Source: Cryptomeria japonica
Lineage: Eukaryota > Streptophyta > Pinopsida > Cupressales > Cupressaceae
DNA length: 58,000 nucleotides
Direction of reading: 5' to 3'
Assembly: GCF_030272615.1 (NCBI RefSeq)
Contig: NC_081414.1
Coordinates: 306,889,664 to 306,947,663, forward strand
Within the stretch, counting starts at the first letter, position 1. Each line of letters starts with the position of its first letter. Under the pieces are notes generated by a model. It did no database searches. It was not told the origin of the DNA and saw nothing but the letters and a program-made list of their open reading frames with translations. The position numbers were made by a program, and so were the translations under genes. This document shows positions 34,593-46,612 of the stretch, piece after piece.

Positions 34593-35974
34593 TGATGAAT
34601 AATGATGAACAATAGATACCCTAATTGGTACTGAGAGGGGGGGTGAATCACTACATACAAAAACTTATTTTCAACTTATCAAGTTAAAACAATACTAACC
34701 AGTTGTCTTCATTACTGAACTTAACCATGGCAATACCGATTAAACACAGTAAGACTTCAGACAATATAAACTAGTAAAATTGAACCCTTCAAATACATTC
34801 AATACTTGATAACTACTTCACCCATAAACATATGCATGTGGTATATCATCAATACCATAACCATTAGCTCTGCACGCATAATCACTCAAACAAAGAATTC
34901 TTAATCATCACATGAAAAATGCACAACTCATGACACACAGATTTTTCACGTGGAAACCCAAATGGGAAAAACCATGGTGGCGATGAATATCTACAAGCTT
35001 GTTTTGAAGTATTTTGAAGCTCGCTCTATTTAGAGCCTAGTCCAGTTAAAGACTTTACAATAAGGTTCTTCATGGATCCGATCATGTTAAAGATCACCCG
35101 GTTAAGGGATGGATATATACCCTGTTAAAGGTAGAAACCCTGTTAAAGGTTACCTTGCTAGAGGATTTAAAGAGCTCAATGAACTTGAGTCACCTAGTTA
35201 GAGGATTTACAGTAAGCCTATTAAAGCTACCCAACAAAGGGATTTTCCTTCTATTTAAATGGTTAGAAGACAACAAGTAAACTCTAATCTGATAATAAAA
35301 CTATATGCTAAGGAAGATCCTTTTCAGTTCCTCTACTCTCCAATCACATTCTGTAATTTTCTCTCACTGGTCTGGCAAGTATATCATCACTCGGATAGAC
35401 ACACAGCTTTTTCCAACAACTTACAATAAAAAATATCATTGACCTTATAGACAATAATGAGGTCGGTAGCATAAACTTTAAACCCTAAGCATTTAGGTTT
35501 ACAATTATAGGTGGTCAAATCCTGACCATCCAAACACTTTCCATAGAGTGAAGCAATCTCAAATAGATCACAAGTCATTCTACATCATCTATTCTTCACC
35601 GCACATATAGATCTGTAACTCATCATGCTTTCTTTTCATACCACTAAGAAGAATGTTCATTCCTGAGGTAGACATTTAATGCGATCGATCTTCACATGCA
35701 AGATCCTCAAGGAAATCCTTCACATGCACAAAACTAAAATGGAATCTCGATCTCATCTTCATCTCTTATCTAACTCATAATAGAATGTCACCGGTTGCAT
35801 CGCACAAGCTGGATTGCCAAATCAGAAACCCTAGAGCTAAAACTACCAATCGGTAGTCATACTTAGTGAAACCTAGACACCATTTTACTATAACTCTTCA
35901 TACCAGTTCACTTGCACTTATTGACATCAATGACAATATACATTATCATCATGCTGGTTCATCAAATGCCAACA
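34593..35974 (-). repeat. copia-C 3' LTR
   Basis: On the plus strand it runs from TGATGAATAATGATGAAC to ATGCCAACA, with CTGAGAGGGGGGGTGAATC near the left end and the CACGTGGAAACCCAAATGGG block. It matches the right LTR along its whole length. Confidence 0.95.
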
Positions 35975-35989
35975 ATATCCCCCTTTGGC
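35975..35989 (-). promoter_or_regulatory. copia-C polypurine tract
   Basis: The minus strand reads GCCAAAGGGGGATAT directly before the LTR start TGTTGGCA. Further G-runs of this kind lie upstream at about 36070 (AAAAGGGGGAGAAG) and 36140 (ATAGGGGGAGCA). Confidence 0.85.
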
Positions 35990-36222
35990 ATTGATGGCAA
36001 TAATCAGTGTAGCATTGCAACTAAAAACATCATAGACCAGTGCATCTAAAATATCTTCTCCCCTATCTCATATATCTTCTCCCCCTTTTACAACAATGCC
36101 AAAGTGGAGGCACAATATTCCATACTCCACTATTTTGCTCCCCCTATGGAGTAGCATCCTTCAACACATCAATCCTAAAAGGTTTGACACTATAATACCT
36201 GATTGATGTGGAGCACACATCT

Positions 36223-37630
36223 TTAGTTTACTTCATGAAGGGGAATAAACCCTAATTCACCTCTCAAATAGGTAAATGTAGTCTTTGGTAAGGGCTTAGT
36301 GAATATGCCTACTAGTTGCTCCTTACTAGAAACATGTTGTAATACAACCTCTCTATTTTGAACCTTCTCTCTCAAGAAATGATACTTGCGCTCAATGTAC
36401 TTAGTTCTAGCATGCAATACCAGATTCTTGGAAATATTGATTGTACTAGTACTGTCATAAAATATACTCACTGGTTTAGATATAGGTACTTTGAAACTGT
36501 CCAGTACATGTTTCATCCAGATTGCCTAAGTGCGGTTCATAAATGCTGCAACATACTCTACTTCAGCTATAGACTGAGAAGTACAACTCTTCTTCTTTCT
36601 TGTCCAAGAGACTAATCTTCCACCAAGAAAGAATGGTCCACCGGTTGTGCTCTTTTGATTGCCCACATTACCTCCCCAATCTACATCGGTAAATACCTTG
36701 AGATTAAAATCACCATTGTATGGATACCGCAATCCATAGTCAATAGTTCCTTTCACTTATCTAAGAATCCTCTTGACTGCTACCAATTGGGATTCTCTTG
36801 GACTTTTTTGAAAATGAGCTACTATGCCCACTGCATGAGCAATATCTGGTCTGCTATGCACCACATAGTGAAACTAACCAATCATTGACCGGTACTCCTT
36901 CTCATTCACCAATGCTGAATCATCTTCCTTCGTCAATTTACAATCAGTCACCATCGGTGTACCATCCATTTTTCTCTCCTCCATGCCAAAGGTCTTCAAT
37001 ACCTCTTTGACATACTTGGACTGGGTAATAAAGATACCCTCTTTCATTTGCTAAATCTGTAAACCAATGAAGAACTTTATCTCTCCACGTAGAGACATCT
37101 CAAACTCTTTCTTCATTTCATCAGAAAAAGTATGACTCTTTTCATCATCTCCTCCAAAGATTATGTCATCTACAAATACTTCATAGATCAGAATCTGATC
37201 ACCTTCAGATTTTAGGTGGATGTTGCTATCCTCACCTGTTCTCTGAAATCCTATCTTCACAAGATGAGAGTGTAACCATTCATACCATGCCCTAGGTGCT
37301 TGTTTCAATCCATATAGGGCTTTGTGTAATCTACACACCATGTTACTATCTTCTGATAAGGCAAACCCATCTGGTTGCTCAATATACACTTCCTCTTCTA
37401 GGATTCCATTCAAGAACGTAGACTTCACATCCATCTGATAAACCTTAAATCCCTTGAATGTTGCAAATGCAAGTAACATTTAGACATCTTCTAGTCTAGC
37501 TATAGGAGCAAAGGTTTATCCATATTCTCCTCCCTCTTCGTGAGCATATCCTTTGCATACAAGTCTTGCCTTGTTCCTCAAAACTGTGCCTTCTTCATTT
37601 AGCTTATTCCTAAAAACCCATTTGGTACCT
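36223..37630 (-). pseudogene. copia-C reverse transcriptase and RNase H, broken
   Basis: The reverse transcriptase shows FKVYQMDVKSTFLNGILEEE, VYIEQPDGF, LHKALYGLKQAPRAWYEWL and EVFVDDIIFGGDD, the catalytic aspartates being present. RNase H shows DYGLRYPYNGDFNLKVFTDV, DWGGNVGNQKSTTGGPFFLG, SIAEVEYVAA, YDSTSTINISKN and HFLREKVQNREVV. The end is IFTKPLPKTTFTYLRGELGF, the usual copia C-terminus. Stops lie at 37480, 37050 and between the RNase H pieces. Confidence 0.85.
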
Positions 37631-37917
37631 ATAACATTCTTATGTTCTAGTCTAGGTACAAGGGACCATGTTGCATTATTTCCTATCTAGTCTAGCTCCT
37701 CTTCCATTTCCTTAATCTATTCTTCATTTGTAAGTGCTTCTCTAGAAGTCTTGGGCTTCATTTCAGAAATTATGCAAGAGTTTTCTTTCACCTTTCTTCT
37801 TGTGATTATCCCTGCATCTTTATCTCCTATGATCTACTTTGGATCATGATATAGTTTCACATACCTAGGAATAACTCTAGCTGGTTCTCCTAGCTTTTCC
37901 TCTTCATCTTCACTTAC

Positions 37918-39260
37918 TTATTGTTCTTCGCCTACTACAGCTTCTACCGGTACAGGAACACCGATTTCTTTACTTGTTTCTTTCTTAACCAGTTCCCAGA
38001 AGGTTATAATCAGTTCATCTTCCACTTCCTCGCTGCAGGTTTCCTCAGGTTCCTCAGTGGATTCATTAGCCCTGACATTGATAATCTCAACAATTTTCTG
38101 TGTTCTATTGTTGTAGCACTTGAGAGCTTTGCTCTTAGTGGAATATCCCAGAAATATTCCTTCACCACATTTAGCATCAAACTTTCTCAGATGCTCACCT
38201 CTCTTGATGTAACACTTACTGCCAAATACTTTAAAATAACTCACAGTGGGAGTTTTCTCGGTCCAATACTCATAAGGGTTTTTAACTCTACCTTTCTTGA
38301 TGAGTACACGATTCATAGTATAGAATACAGTGCTCACCGCTTCTCTCCAAAAAGTGTGAGCAACCTTTCCTTGGATCAACATTGTTCTAGCTGCTTCAAC
38401 TACAGTTTTGTTATTCCTTTCTGTTATGCCCTTCTGTTGTGGTGTCCTTGGGGCAGACAACTTCCTCTTGATACCACTATCTTCATAGTACTTGTTGAAT
38501 TCATCAGAAGTGAATTCACCTCCTTGATCAGTTCTAAGGCATTTTATCGTTTAACCACTTTCCTTCTCTACTAATTCTATAAAGGCTTTAAACTTTCCAA
38601 ACACCTCAGACTTGCCTTTCAAGAATGTGACCCACATCATTCTTGAGTAGTCATCAGTAAGAATCATAAAATACCTATCTCCCTAAATACTTCTAGTTTT
38701 CATAGGACCACACAAATTAGTATGCACAAGATCAAGTAAGTTTTCTGCTGAAAAAGAGTTACCTTTGAAAGTTGAGGAAGACATCTTTCCAAGTTGACAT
38801 TCTCTACATGAATAATTCTCCAGTTTGTTCAGCAAAGGCAATCCTATTACTACCTTGATCTTACTAGCCTTTACAATATTATCAAAGTTCATATGACAAA
38901 GTCTCCTATGCCATATCCAACTGTCATCAAACTTTGCCATTAGACACCGACTTATCTTGGCATTCAACTGAAACAAGTTACCTCTGGTATGCTTATTGGT
39001 GGAAATAAGTTCACTTCTTTTTCCAATTATACTACAGACTCCACCTTTGAACTCCAAAATGAGTCCTTTATCATTTAGTTGAGAAAAACTCAATAGGTTA
39101 TGCTTAAGACCTTCTACCGAGTAGACATCATTCACACTGCTCTTTCCTTTCAGTGAGATGGATCCTTTTCCTTTTACCAAGCATGGTGCATCATTGCCAA
39201 ATTTGACAACACCTCCATCATATTCTTCTAGAGACATAAAATTTCTCCGATCACCAGTCA
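37918..39260 (-). pseudogene. copia-C integrase and end of protease, broken
   Basis: After GDRRNFMSLEEYDGG and NVHSV-type protease sequence (SVEGLKHNLLSFSQLNDKG) the integrase zinc region reads WHRRLCHMNFDNIVKASK and CRECQLGKMSSSTFKG. The core continues with DLVHTNLCGPM, APRTPQQKGITERNN, ARTMLIQGKVAHTFWREAVS and FKVFGSKCYIKRGEHLRKFD, then GEGIFLGYSTKSKALKCYNN. A glutamate-rich tail leads to the reverse transcriptase. Frames change at about 38470 and 38680. Confidence 0.85.
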
Positions 39261-40272
39261 TGTGGTGAGAACAACCACTATCAATAATCCACTCATTAGA
39301 GTTGTCAATATGAGAGACAAGTGCTTTCTAGTTAGACACTTCTTCCTTTATAGCTACAAACACTATGTCCTCATTCTCTTCATCCTCACATTCTTCATCA
39401 ATAACACCTTCATCCACTACAACAAGACAATTTCTTCTATTTCCTCCTTTATACTTTCTAAACCTCTCCAATTTATCCTTATTGTCATTGTTAGGACAGT
39501 TAATAGCTATATGTCCTATCTTATTGCAGGAAAAACATTTTAATGGAAGCTTACCTCTATATTTTCCAATACCTTTTGGAAGTCTCTTGGAAAGAAGAGC
39601 TTCAAACTCCATCAAAATCTCTTCATCATCCATACCTCTTCTTTGCATGGATTCATAAGTGGTACTTACTTCTTTTCCTTTTCTAGTTGGTGCAATAGAT
39701 GCTCTAAAAGCTAACTCAGTCTGCCATCATAGCTATTCAACTCATATGCAGTTAACTTTGCAATGATAGAGCCTAACAATACCTTGGTTTTGTCAATAGA
39801 CCTTAGTTCCTGAATAATAACAACTCTGATTGCATAGACCGGTAACAATGATCTCAAGACTTTACTGACAATTGTGGCTTCATCAATTGTTCAAATGTTG
39901 CTAAATGGTTTCACCTTCAACCATCCTCATGTCTTCAAATTTTCCTCTAAGGCTCTCTTCCTTAGCTTTCTTTACATTCTCATCACCACCATAAATAGTT
40001 TCCAATGTGTCCCATACAGCTTTAGGAGTGTCCTTATCTTGTACATCAATGAACTCAATATCGGACAAACTACTAATAAGGGCTTCCATGACTAGCCCAT
40101 TTTCTTGAATCTCTCTTTTCTGATCATCGGTTAAAGTGCTAGTGGGGATTGCATAGACATTCTCAACATAGCTCCAGTGTTGAGCACCCAAACTCTTGAT
40201 ATAGATCTTCATTATGTCCTTCCATATTTTAAAGTTATCTCTATTGAAATTAGGACCTTCCCTCTTCATCAT
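39261..40272 (-). pseudogene. copia-C gag and protease site
   Basis: Gag starts with ATG at 40272 (MMKREGPNFNRDNFKIWKDI) and shows the copia gag pattern KAVWDTLETIYGGDENVKKA and LRGKFEDMRMVEGETI. After a frame break it has one CCHC knuckle, CFSCNKIGHIAINC (39648-39328). The protease site DSGCSHHMTGD lies at the left end of this stretch. The start follows the primer site by about 60 bases. Confidence 0.85.
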
Positions 40273-40329
40273 TAAGGTAGGATCTTTTTCCTCAAGTGGT
40301 TAAGCTTATATCACCGAGGACTTGGAGTT

Positions 40330-40341
40330 GCTCTGATACCA
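40330..40341 (-). promoter_or_regulatory. copia-C primer binding site
   Basis: The minus strand reads ATTGGTATCAGAGCAACTCC right after the LTR. TGGTATCAGAGC is the exact complement of the initiator methionine tRNA 3' end. Confidence 0.9.
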
Positions 40342-40343
40342 AT

Positions 40344-41733
40344 TGATAAATAATAATGAACAATAGATACCCTAACTAGTACTGAGAGGGGGGGTAAATC
40401 AGAACATACAAAAACTTCTTTTCAACTTATCAAGTTAAAACAATACTAACCAATTGTCTTCATTAATGAACTTAACCATGGCAATACCAATTAAACACAG
40501 TAAGACTTCAAACAACATAAACTAGTAAAATTGGACCCTTCAAATACATTCAATACTTGATAACTAGTTCACCCATAAACATATGCATGTGGTATATTAG
40601 AAATACCATAACCATTAGCTTTGCATGCATAATCACTCAAACAAATAATACTTAATCATCACATGAAAAATGCACAACTCATGACACACAGATTTTTCAC
40701 ATGGAAACCCAAATGGGAAAAACCACGGTGGGGATGAATACCCACAAGCTTATTTTGAACTCTTTTGAAACTCGCTCTATTCGGAGCCTAGTCCGGTTAA
40801 AGGCTTTACAATAAGGTTCTGCTAGGAACCGATCCTGTTAAAGATCACCCGGTTAAGGGATGGCTATATACCCTGTTAAAGGTTTAAACCTTGGTAAAGG
40901 TTGCCTTGCTAGAGGATTTAAAGAACTCAATGAACTTGAGTTACCTAGTTAGAGGGTTTATAGTAAGCCTGTTAAAGCTACCCAGCAAAGGGATTTTCCT
41001 TCTATTGAAATGGTTAGAAGACAACAGGTAAAACTCTGATGTGATAACAACACTATATGCTAAGGCAGATCCTTTTCAGTTCCTCTACTCTGCAATCACA
41101 TTTTGCAATTTTCTCTCACTAGTCTGGCAAGTATCTCATCACTTAGATACACACACAACTTTTGCCAATAACTTATAATAACAAACATCATCGACCTTAT
41201 AAAAACAATTAGGTTGGTAGCATAAACTCTAAACCCTAAGAATTTAGGTTTACAATTATAGGTGATCAAATCCTGACCGTCCAAACACTTTCCATAGAGT
41301 GAAGCAATCTCAAATAGATCACAAGTGATTTTGCATCATCCATTCTTCACTGCACATAGAAATTAGTAACTCATCACACTTTCTTCTCATACTGCTAAGA
41401 AGAATGTTCATTCCCGAGGTAGACATTTAATGCAATCGATCTTCACATGCAAGATCCTCAAGGAAATCCTTCACGTGCACAAAACTGAAGTGACATCTCG
41501 ATCTCATCTTCATCTCTTAGCTAACTCATCATAGAATGTCACCGATTGCATTACACAAGCTGGATTGCCAAACCAAAAACCCTAAACCTAAAACTACCAA
41601 CCGATAGTCATACTTAGTGAAACCCAGACATCGGTTTATTACAACTATTCATACCAGTTCACTTGCACTTATTGACATCAATGACAACATACATTATCAT
41701 CATATAATCATACTAGTTCATCAAATGCCAACA
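40344..41733 (-). repeat. copia-C 5' LTR
   Basis: On the plus strand it runs from TGATAAATAATGAACAATAG to ATGCCAACA, 1390 bases, colinear with 34593-35974. Differences are scattered substitutions and a few small indels. Confidence 0.95.
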
Positions 41734-41738
41734 AATCT

Positions 41739-41960
41739 GACATCCAATAATTTTTCAAGCTCTGCCTTGACTAATAATGCTACTTGTTGATGCATCTTTC
41801 TTAATTTTTTTTTTACAAGTTTTGCCCTCGGTTTAACTATCAAATGATGCATTACTTAATCCGGATCCAGTCCAGACATATCAGTATATGACCATGCAAA
41901 ATTGATTTGTCAATATGTGAAGAAACTTATGAACATCAGTCTTTTTGTCTCTATCAGAGA
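41739..41960 (-). pseudogene. gypsy-2 reverse transcriptase, N-terminal part
   Basis: The minus strand encodes DMSGLDPD, a stop, then VMHHLIVKPRAKLVKKKLRK, MHQQVALLVKAELEKLLDVR, the start of gypsy reverse transcriptase. It breaks off at the copia-C target site and resumes at 34592. Confidence 0.8.
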
Positions 41961-42035
41961 TTGTGCCAGGAAGATGTTATGTGGAATCTCTTCTGTACCA
42001 ATGTTTGTTTTGATGGTCTCCTCTACTAACATAGA

Positions 42036-44224
42036 TTATTTTTCTTCATATGATGCGGGGAGAATGTCAAACCTTCCATCGACAAGCACCTCAGAGAGGT
42101 TTTCACCCTCAAATACGTCCTTTCTTTTTACTTTTTGGGGGTCAGATAGTGCTAGAATGTGGTTTTCACCATAAAACCCTTGATTTATTTTTATTTTTAC
42201 ATTTTTGTGACTAGAAGGCCCAACACCCTCACCAAAATATGCCACACTATTGAGTTCTATAGTGTATCCCGCCTTATGGTCCCCAAGAGGAAGATCATCT
42301 TGTATGCCTAAATAGTCGATAAAAGCTTGATCATTTTGGAATGTGTTGAATTGTGCAGGTCCTTCATGGTCCTAATCAATAAGTTGGTGGTGAAAAAGGG
42401 GAAGGGCTTCAATGTTTCCAAAGTCACTGGGTGTTAGGGTGCATATATAGTTATATTCAGGTATGTCAAGGTAGTTGTCAAGATTATCATTGGCACTCTC
42501 CTCATTTGTCTCGATCATGAATGAGTCCAAATTGTCATTACTAAAAGCGCATTCTGAAACTGGTGTCCTCATCCTTCGTGATTTCAACCCAGAACCTAGA
42601 GATAAAGACTGTGTGGGATCCTCAAGGGTTGTTTCTTGACCAACTTTGAATTTTCTATGAAATTCCTCCTCTTCTGTGGGTTCACCTGGTTCTCGAAATG
42701 TCTCTGTGAGTTCATAATCACTAGAGGATTTGTCTGAACCCCATTCCCATCCATTAGAGTCAGTGTAATAGAGACTCTCTTCTTGATTATTGTAAATCAT
42801 GATTTGTAATGCTTCTTCTGATTTGTGAGTGTTTACCCTAGAAGAGATGAAACCAGGCCCTTTCGAGCATTGATTTTTGAATATTAATTCTAGTTGCAAA
42901 GGTTGAGTGATACCTTGTTTTCTTAAGCCAACAAGACTTTTACCATCATATCCAAACTTTTGCAGGATCTTGAATCCTTTACCATATTTTTCACATGGTA
43001 TCTTGATGTGGTCTTGTGTACCATCTTCAAGGTCTTTGTAAAGCATTTTGTATAAATCTTCTTCTTCCATTTCACCCCACCTTTGGAAGATAGTAGGATC
43101 CCATTTTAGTGTAATGATAGATACCCGTTTAGAAGGATGTGGTCATCCATATTCTTTTGGTGAACTCATAACTTATTGTAAGCACATGGTTTGATTCAAA
43201 GTGTACTCACGCATGCCTTTGTCTTGATATTTTCCTTAAGCTCACCTTTCTTTGATGTTGAAGGTTTTAATGATTTAGGGTCAATATATGCAGAAGATGG
43301 GATAGCTTCTCTATTAGTTGGAATGATTGTCTCGACTTTTGGTCTTAAATTATTGCAGTATATAAATGGATTAGGATCACCATTAACTATTACTTCAACT
43401 CCATTGTGAGGAAAATTAATGCATTGATGGCATGTAGATGGGAATTCTCTCATCTCATGAATCCATGGACGTCCTAGCAATATGTTGTATGTGAGATTCA
43501 GGTCTAGGACTTGACAAACCACATCCTTTGTAACTGGCCCAACCCTGAGAGGTAAGGTGACTGTTCCTTTGGATGAATGCTCTTCATCATCATATGCCTT
43601 GATGGTAATTTTGTTTGTAGCATTCATAGATTTATCTGAATATCCCAATTGTATTATTGTGTTCAAAGTACATATATTGAGACTAGCTCCTCCATCTATC
43701 AGGACTCGTTTTATTCGATGTTTGTGTAGGAAGGCTTCAATGTGTAAAGGTGCATTATTTGGTTGGCTCACGGAGGCATCATTAGCTTTAGTGAATGTAA
43801 GGGAGTGTAGAAAAGAAAGGTATCCCACCATGGCTTGAAACTGGTCCATTTTTAGATCAGTGGGGATAGTAGTGTCTCTCAAAGTTTTGTCAAGAATGGC
43901 TTTATTTGCGGGGGATATGTGTAAAATCTCAAGGATGGAGATAAGCACAAGTGTCTTCCCTAACTGTTCTACCGGATTGTACTTAGGTTTGGTTGATGAG
44001 GAAGAGATGTTTATAGCTAGAGAACCTTGCAAAGTGACCTTTCCTTGATGAGTTGTAACATTAAATTTAGAGTTAGGTTCAGAAGAAGATCCAATTCCTT
44101 TTAGGACAACCTTAGGTCTTTGGGTAGAATTTCCAGGCATTTTGTCCTTGATGATAATGGTAGAGACATAATTGTCCATGAAAATGTGATTAATAGTTGA
44201 ACCATAGTTAAAGGATGCTCTCAT
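42036..44224 (-). pseudogene. gypsy-2 protease, G-patch and linker
   Basis: The open stretch 44224-43196 holds the aspartic protease: KRVLIDGGASLNICTLNTII (the D-G motif as DGGAS) and TYNILLGRPWIHEM. The next frame (43070-42372) starts with a G-patch-like segment, GKGFKILQKFGYDGKSLVGL followed by RKQGITQPLQL, then an acidic linker. A final piece at 42245-42036 has YGENHILALSDPQKVKRKDV. G-patch domains after protease are known in plant gypsy and some animal retroelements, where they bind RNA or reverse transcriptase. The pieces are separated by stops. Confidence 0.8.
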
Positions 44225-46287
44225 ATAGTTGTTTTCTCATCTATGGCTTTGGCTTTTCCCTTGTCATGTTTAGGAAATGGTTCCTTAAACATCTCATGTT
44301 CTTGATTGGATGAATGCCCTTCAATCTCAATGTCACCTCTATCAATAAAATCTTGTATGATTTTCTTCAGCCGATGACAATTTCTTGTTTTATGTCCTTT
44401 GCTCTTATGAAATTCACAATACTCATCATCATTCCACCAATTTGGTTTGACCTTTGGTTCATATGGAGGATTGTCAGGAATTGTTATGATCTTGTTTTCC
44501 ACTAGTTTCTTAAAAGATGATTCAAGTGGTTCTCCCAATGGGGTGTATTTCCTTCATGGTTTGGAAGTTGTTTGAGTATTCACTTGGTTGTTTGTAGAAC
44601 TTGATCCAGAAAAAATGATATTGGGTCACACTATATTAGCATCAACAACACCATCATTTACAGTGTTCTTGTTCTTGTTCCAAAATCTTGGCTTGTCTTT
44701 TCCTTTAAAGTCCTCTTTGTTTTCTTTGAATATCTTAATTACTCCTTGTTCAATTAGGACCTTCTCTATTGCTAAGCGTTTTTCAATGATGTCCTTGAAG
44801 GTGGACAAGCAAGCTTTCCTTAGATCATAACCAATTTCTCAATAGACATTCTGGGTGAACATCTCTACCATTTGTTTTTGTGGAATTTCACAAGAGCGTC
44901 TGTTGGCTAGATTCCTCCATCTTTGTAAGAATGATGAAAATGGCTCGCCATCCTTTTGCTTGGTGTTGCACAAAGTGGTGACTGATATGTGTGTCTTTAT
45001 ATTATATGAGAAATGTTGGATAAAAGCCTCTACTAAATCACCCCATGACTTAATTCTAGGTGGGATTTGGGAGAACCATTCCATAGCTCGATCACCTAAT
45101 CTTTGTGGGAATAATCTCATCAAATATGCCTCTTCTGTTGCTACCTCAATGCAAGCCATGAAAAACTATCTTATATGTGCCTTAGGGTCTCCTTTGCCTT
45201 TGTACTTATCGAACTTAGGTGTCACAAAATGCATAGGAAAAGGAGGCATTGGAATTATTTTGTCAAATGGATAGGGACATATGTCTCTCATTGTGTAAGC
45301 TATCTCCAGTGTATTTATGTCCTCCATTTTCTTTTGTAAGTCCTTAGTTTTCTATTACAAATTGTTCTTAGGTGGGGACTGACTTCTTGGACCATATCGC
45401 ATGCCTGAGCCACCCGATGGAGGAGAAGCATGTTACATATATGGATGGTATTGATGATACACATGTTCATATGGAGGAGGTCTATAGTGATGTTGCGTAT
45501 ATGGTACACTTGATATAGAGTCGTGATGAGGAATGGAATATTGGTTTTGTCCATGTATACCATACTCTACAGGCATGTCATGAGTTTGTTCTAGTGTGTT
45601 GCCCCCAAATTTGACAAAGGGTTTTCTTATGCCCAAATTTCAAACATGCCTTTGGATATCCATTTTCTTTGGTGGTTGGTCCTTAGCATTAGTACGTGAT
45701 TGAGTATATATTTTTGCATAAGACTTCCATAATGGTCTAAGAAGGTGAGTATCATAGGCTTGACCATGTGTATGTGGGACCTTAGGTTTTTGAAACAAAG
45801 ATGATGGTGATTCAGGCACAGAATGTGATCCTCTATTACCTCCACTATTAGGCCTACTTTGATCCATATTGAGTTGAGGTTCTTACAACGGTCGATGTTC
45901 CACTATTTGAGATATGTCAAAATCATGAGGTATCTTAGCTCCACTTTGTACCATCACTTGTAAGAAATATTGTCTATCTCTTCTCATGATTTCCTCAACC
46001 AATCGATTAAAACGAGGATCCATAATGGAGTCTTCCACTTCTACGGAATGTATGGAAAATTTGTATGTATTTTCATTGTGTGTATCATTGTTGTTTGTGT
46101 TATCCATGTTCTCAATATTTTGAGTGTTTCTATAAGCGTCCATGTCAGGTAATGTGGTATGATCAGAATTGAAAAAGATATCATTGTCATACTCATAGGA
46201 ACTCATGTTTGTGGACTCTTGAGCATCTTTATCTTCTCTCCTAGATTTTTGGGAACAGGTTTCAACCATGAAATAGGTCTTGACCAA
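44221..46287 (-). pseudogene. gypsy-2 gag, broken
   Basis: From right to left: an acidic N-terminal part with FNRLVEEIMRRDRQYFLQVM and GAKIPHDFDISQI (46287-45883), histidine/tyrosine/proline-rich sequence in shifted frames, then the gag domain at 45159-44839 with EAYLMRLFPQRLGDRAMEWF, DLVEAFIQHFSYN and DGEPFSSFLQRWRNLA. A zinc-binding motif, WWNDDEYCEFHKSKGHKTRN followed by CHRLKKIIQDF, lies at 44538-44221. This is the order of Tat/Athila gag. The start codon is uncertain: the first ATG of the open stretch is at 46287, and a later methionine precedes SSYEYDNDIF. Confidence 0.8.
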
Positions 46288-46612
46288 GATATGTGAAGAC
46301 TAGATGAAAATGGAAAGAGTATGGAAGACCAAGATTTGCATGGAGTGTAAATGAATTTGAAGTTTACTTGCAATATCCAAAGTGTAAGACCAAGTATGTA
46401 TGTAGTAGATTAGTTGTGGCTTCCAAAGAGATGATAGTTTCTCTTGATGAGGTAAGTTGACCTTGACTCTAAGTAAGACCAAATGAGACCCAAAGGTGAT
46501 AGACCTTGATTAGGGACCACTTAGCAAAATGTTGTTATATGTAGTGTATTGACAAAGTATGGTGAGGATAAGCAAGTGACCTTTTGATTAAAGTTTAGAC
46601 AAATGTGAATGT

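Larger units (their letters stand above)
34593..41733 (-). mobile_element. copia-C: nearly full-length Ty1/copia element in gypsy-2
   Basis: This 7141-base minus-strand element has LTRs of 1382 and 1390 bases, a primer site, a polypurine tract, and gag, protease, integrase, reverse transcriptase and RNase H in copia order. It is flanked by AATCC (34588-34592) and AATCT (41734-41738), a target duplication with one change. It interrupts the gypsy-2 reverse transcriptase between LEKLLDVRF and the PKWISN block. Counted by eye, the LTRs differ at about 25-30 of the first 430 aligned bases (about 6 percent). Confidence 0.95.

Noticed and set aside
40330-40341. tRNA gene fragments
   Set aside because: Only the 9-12 bases complementary to a tRNA 3' end are present next to LTRs, so these are primer sites; no cloverleaf was found anywhere.
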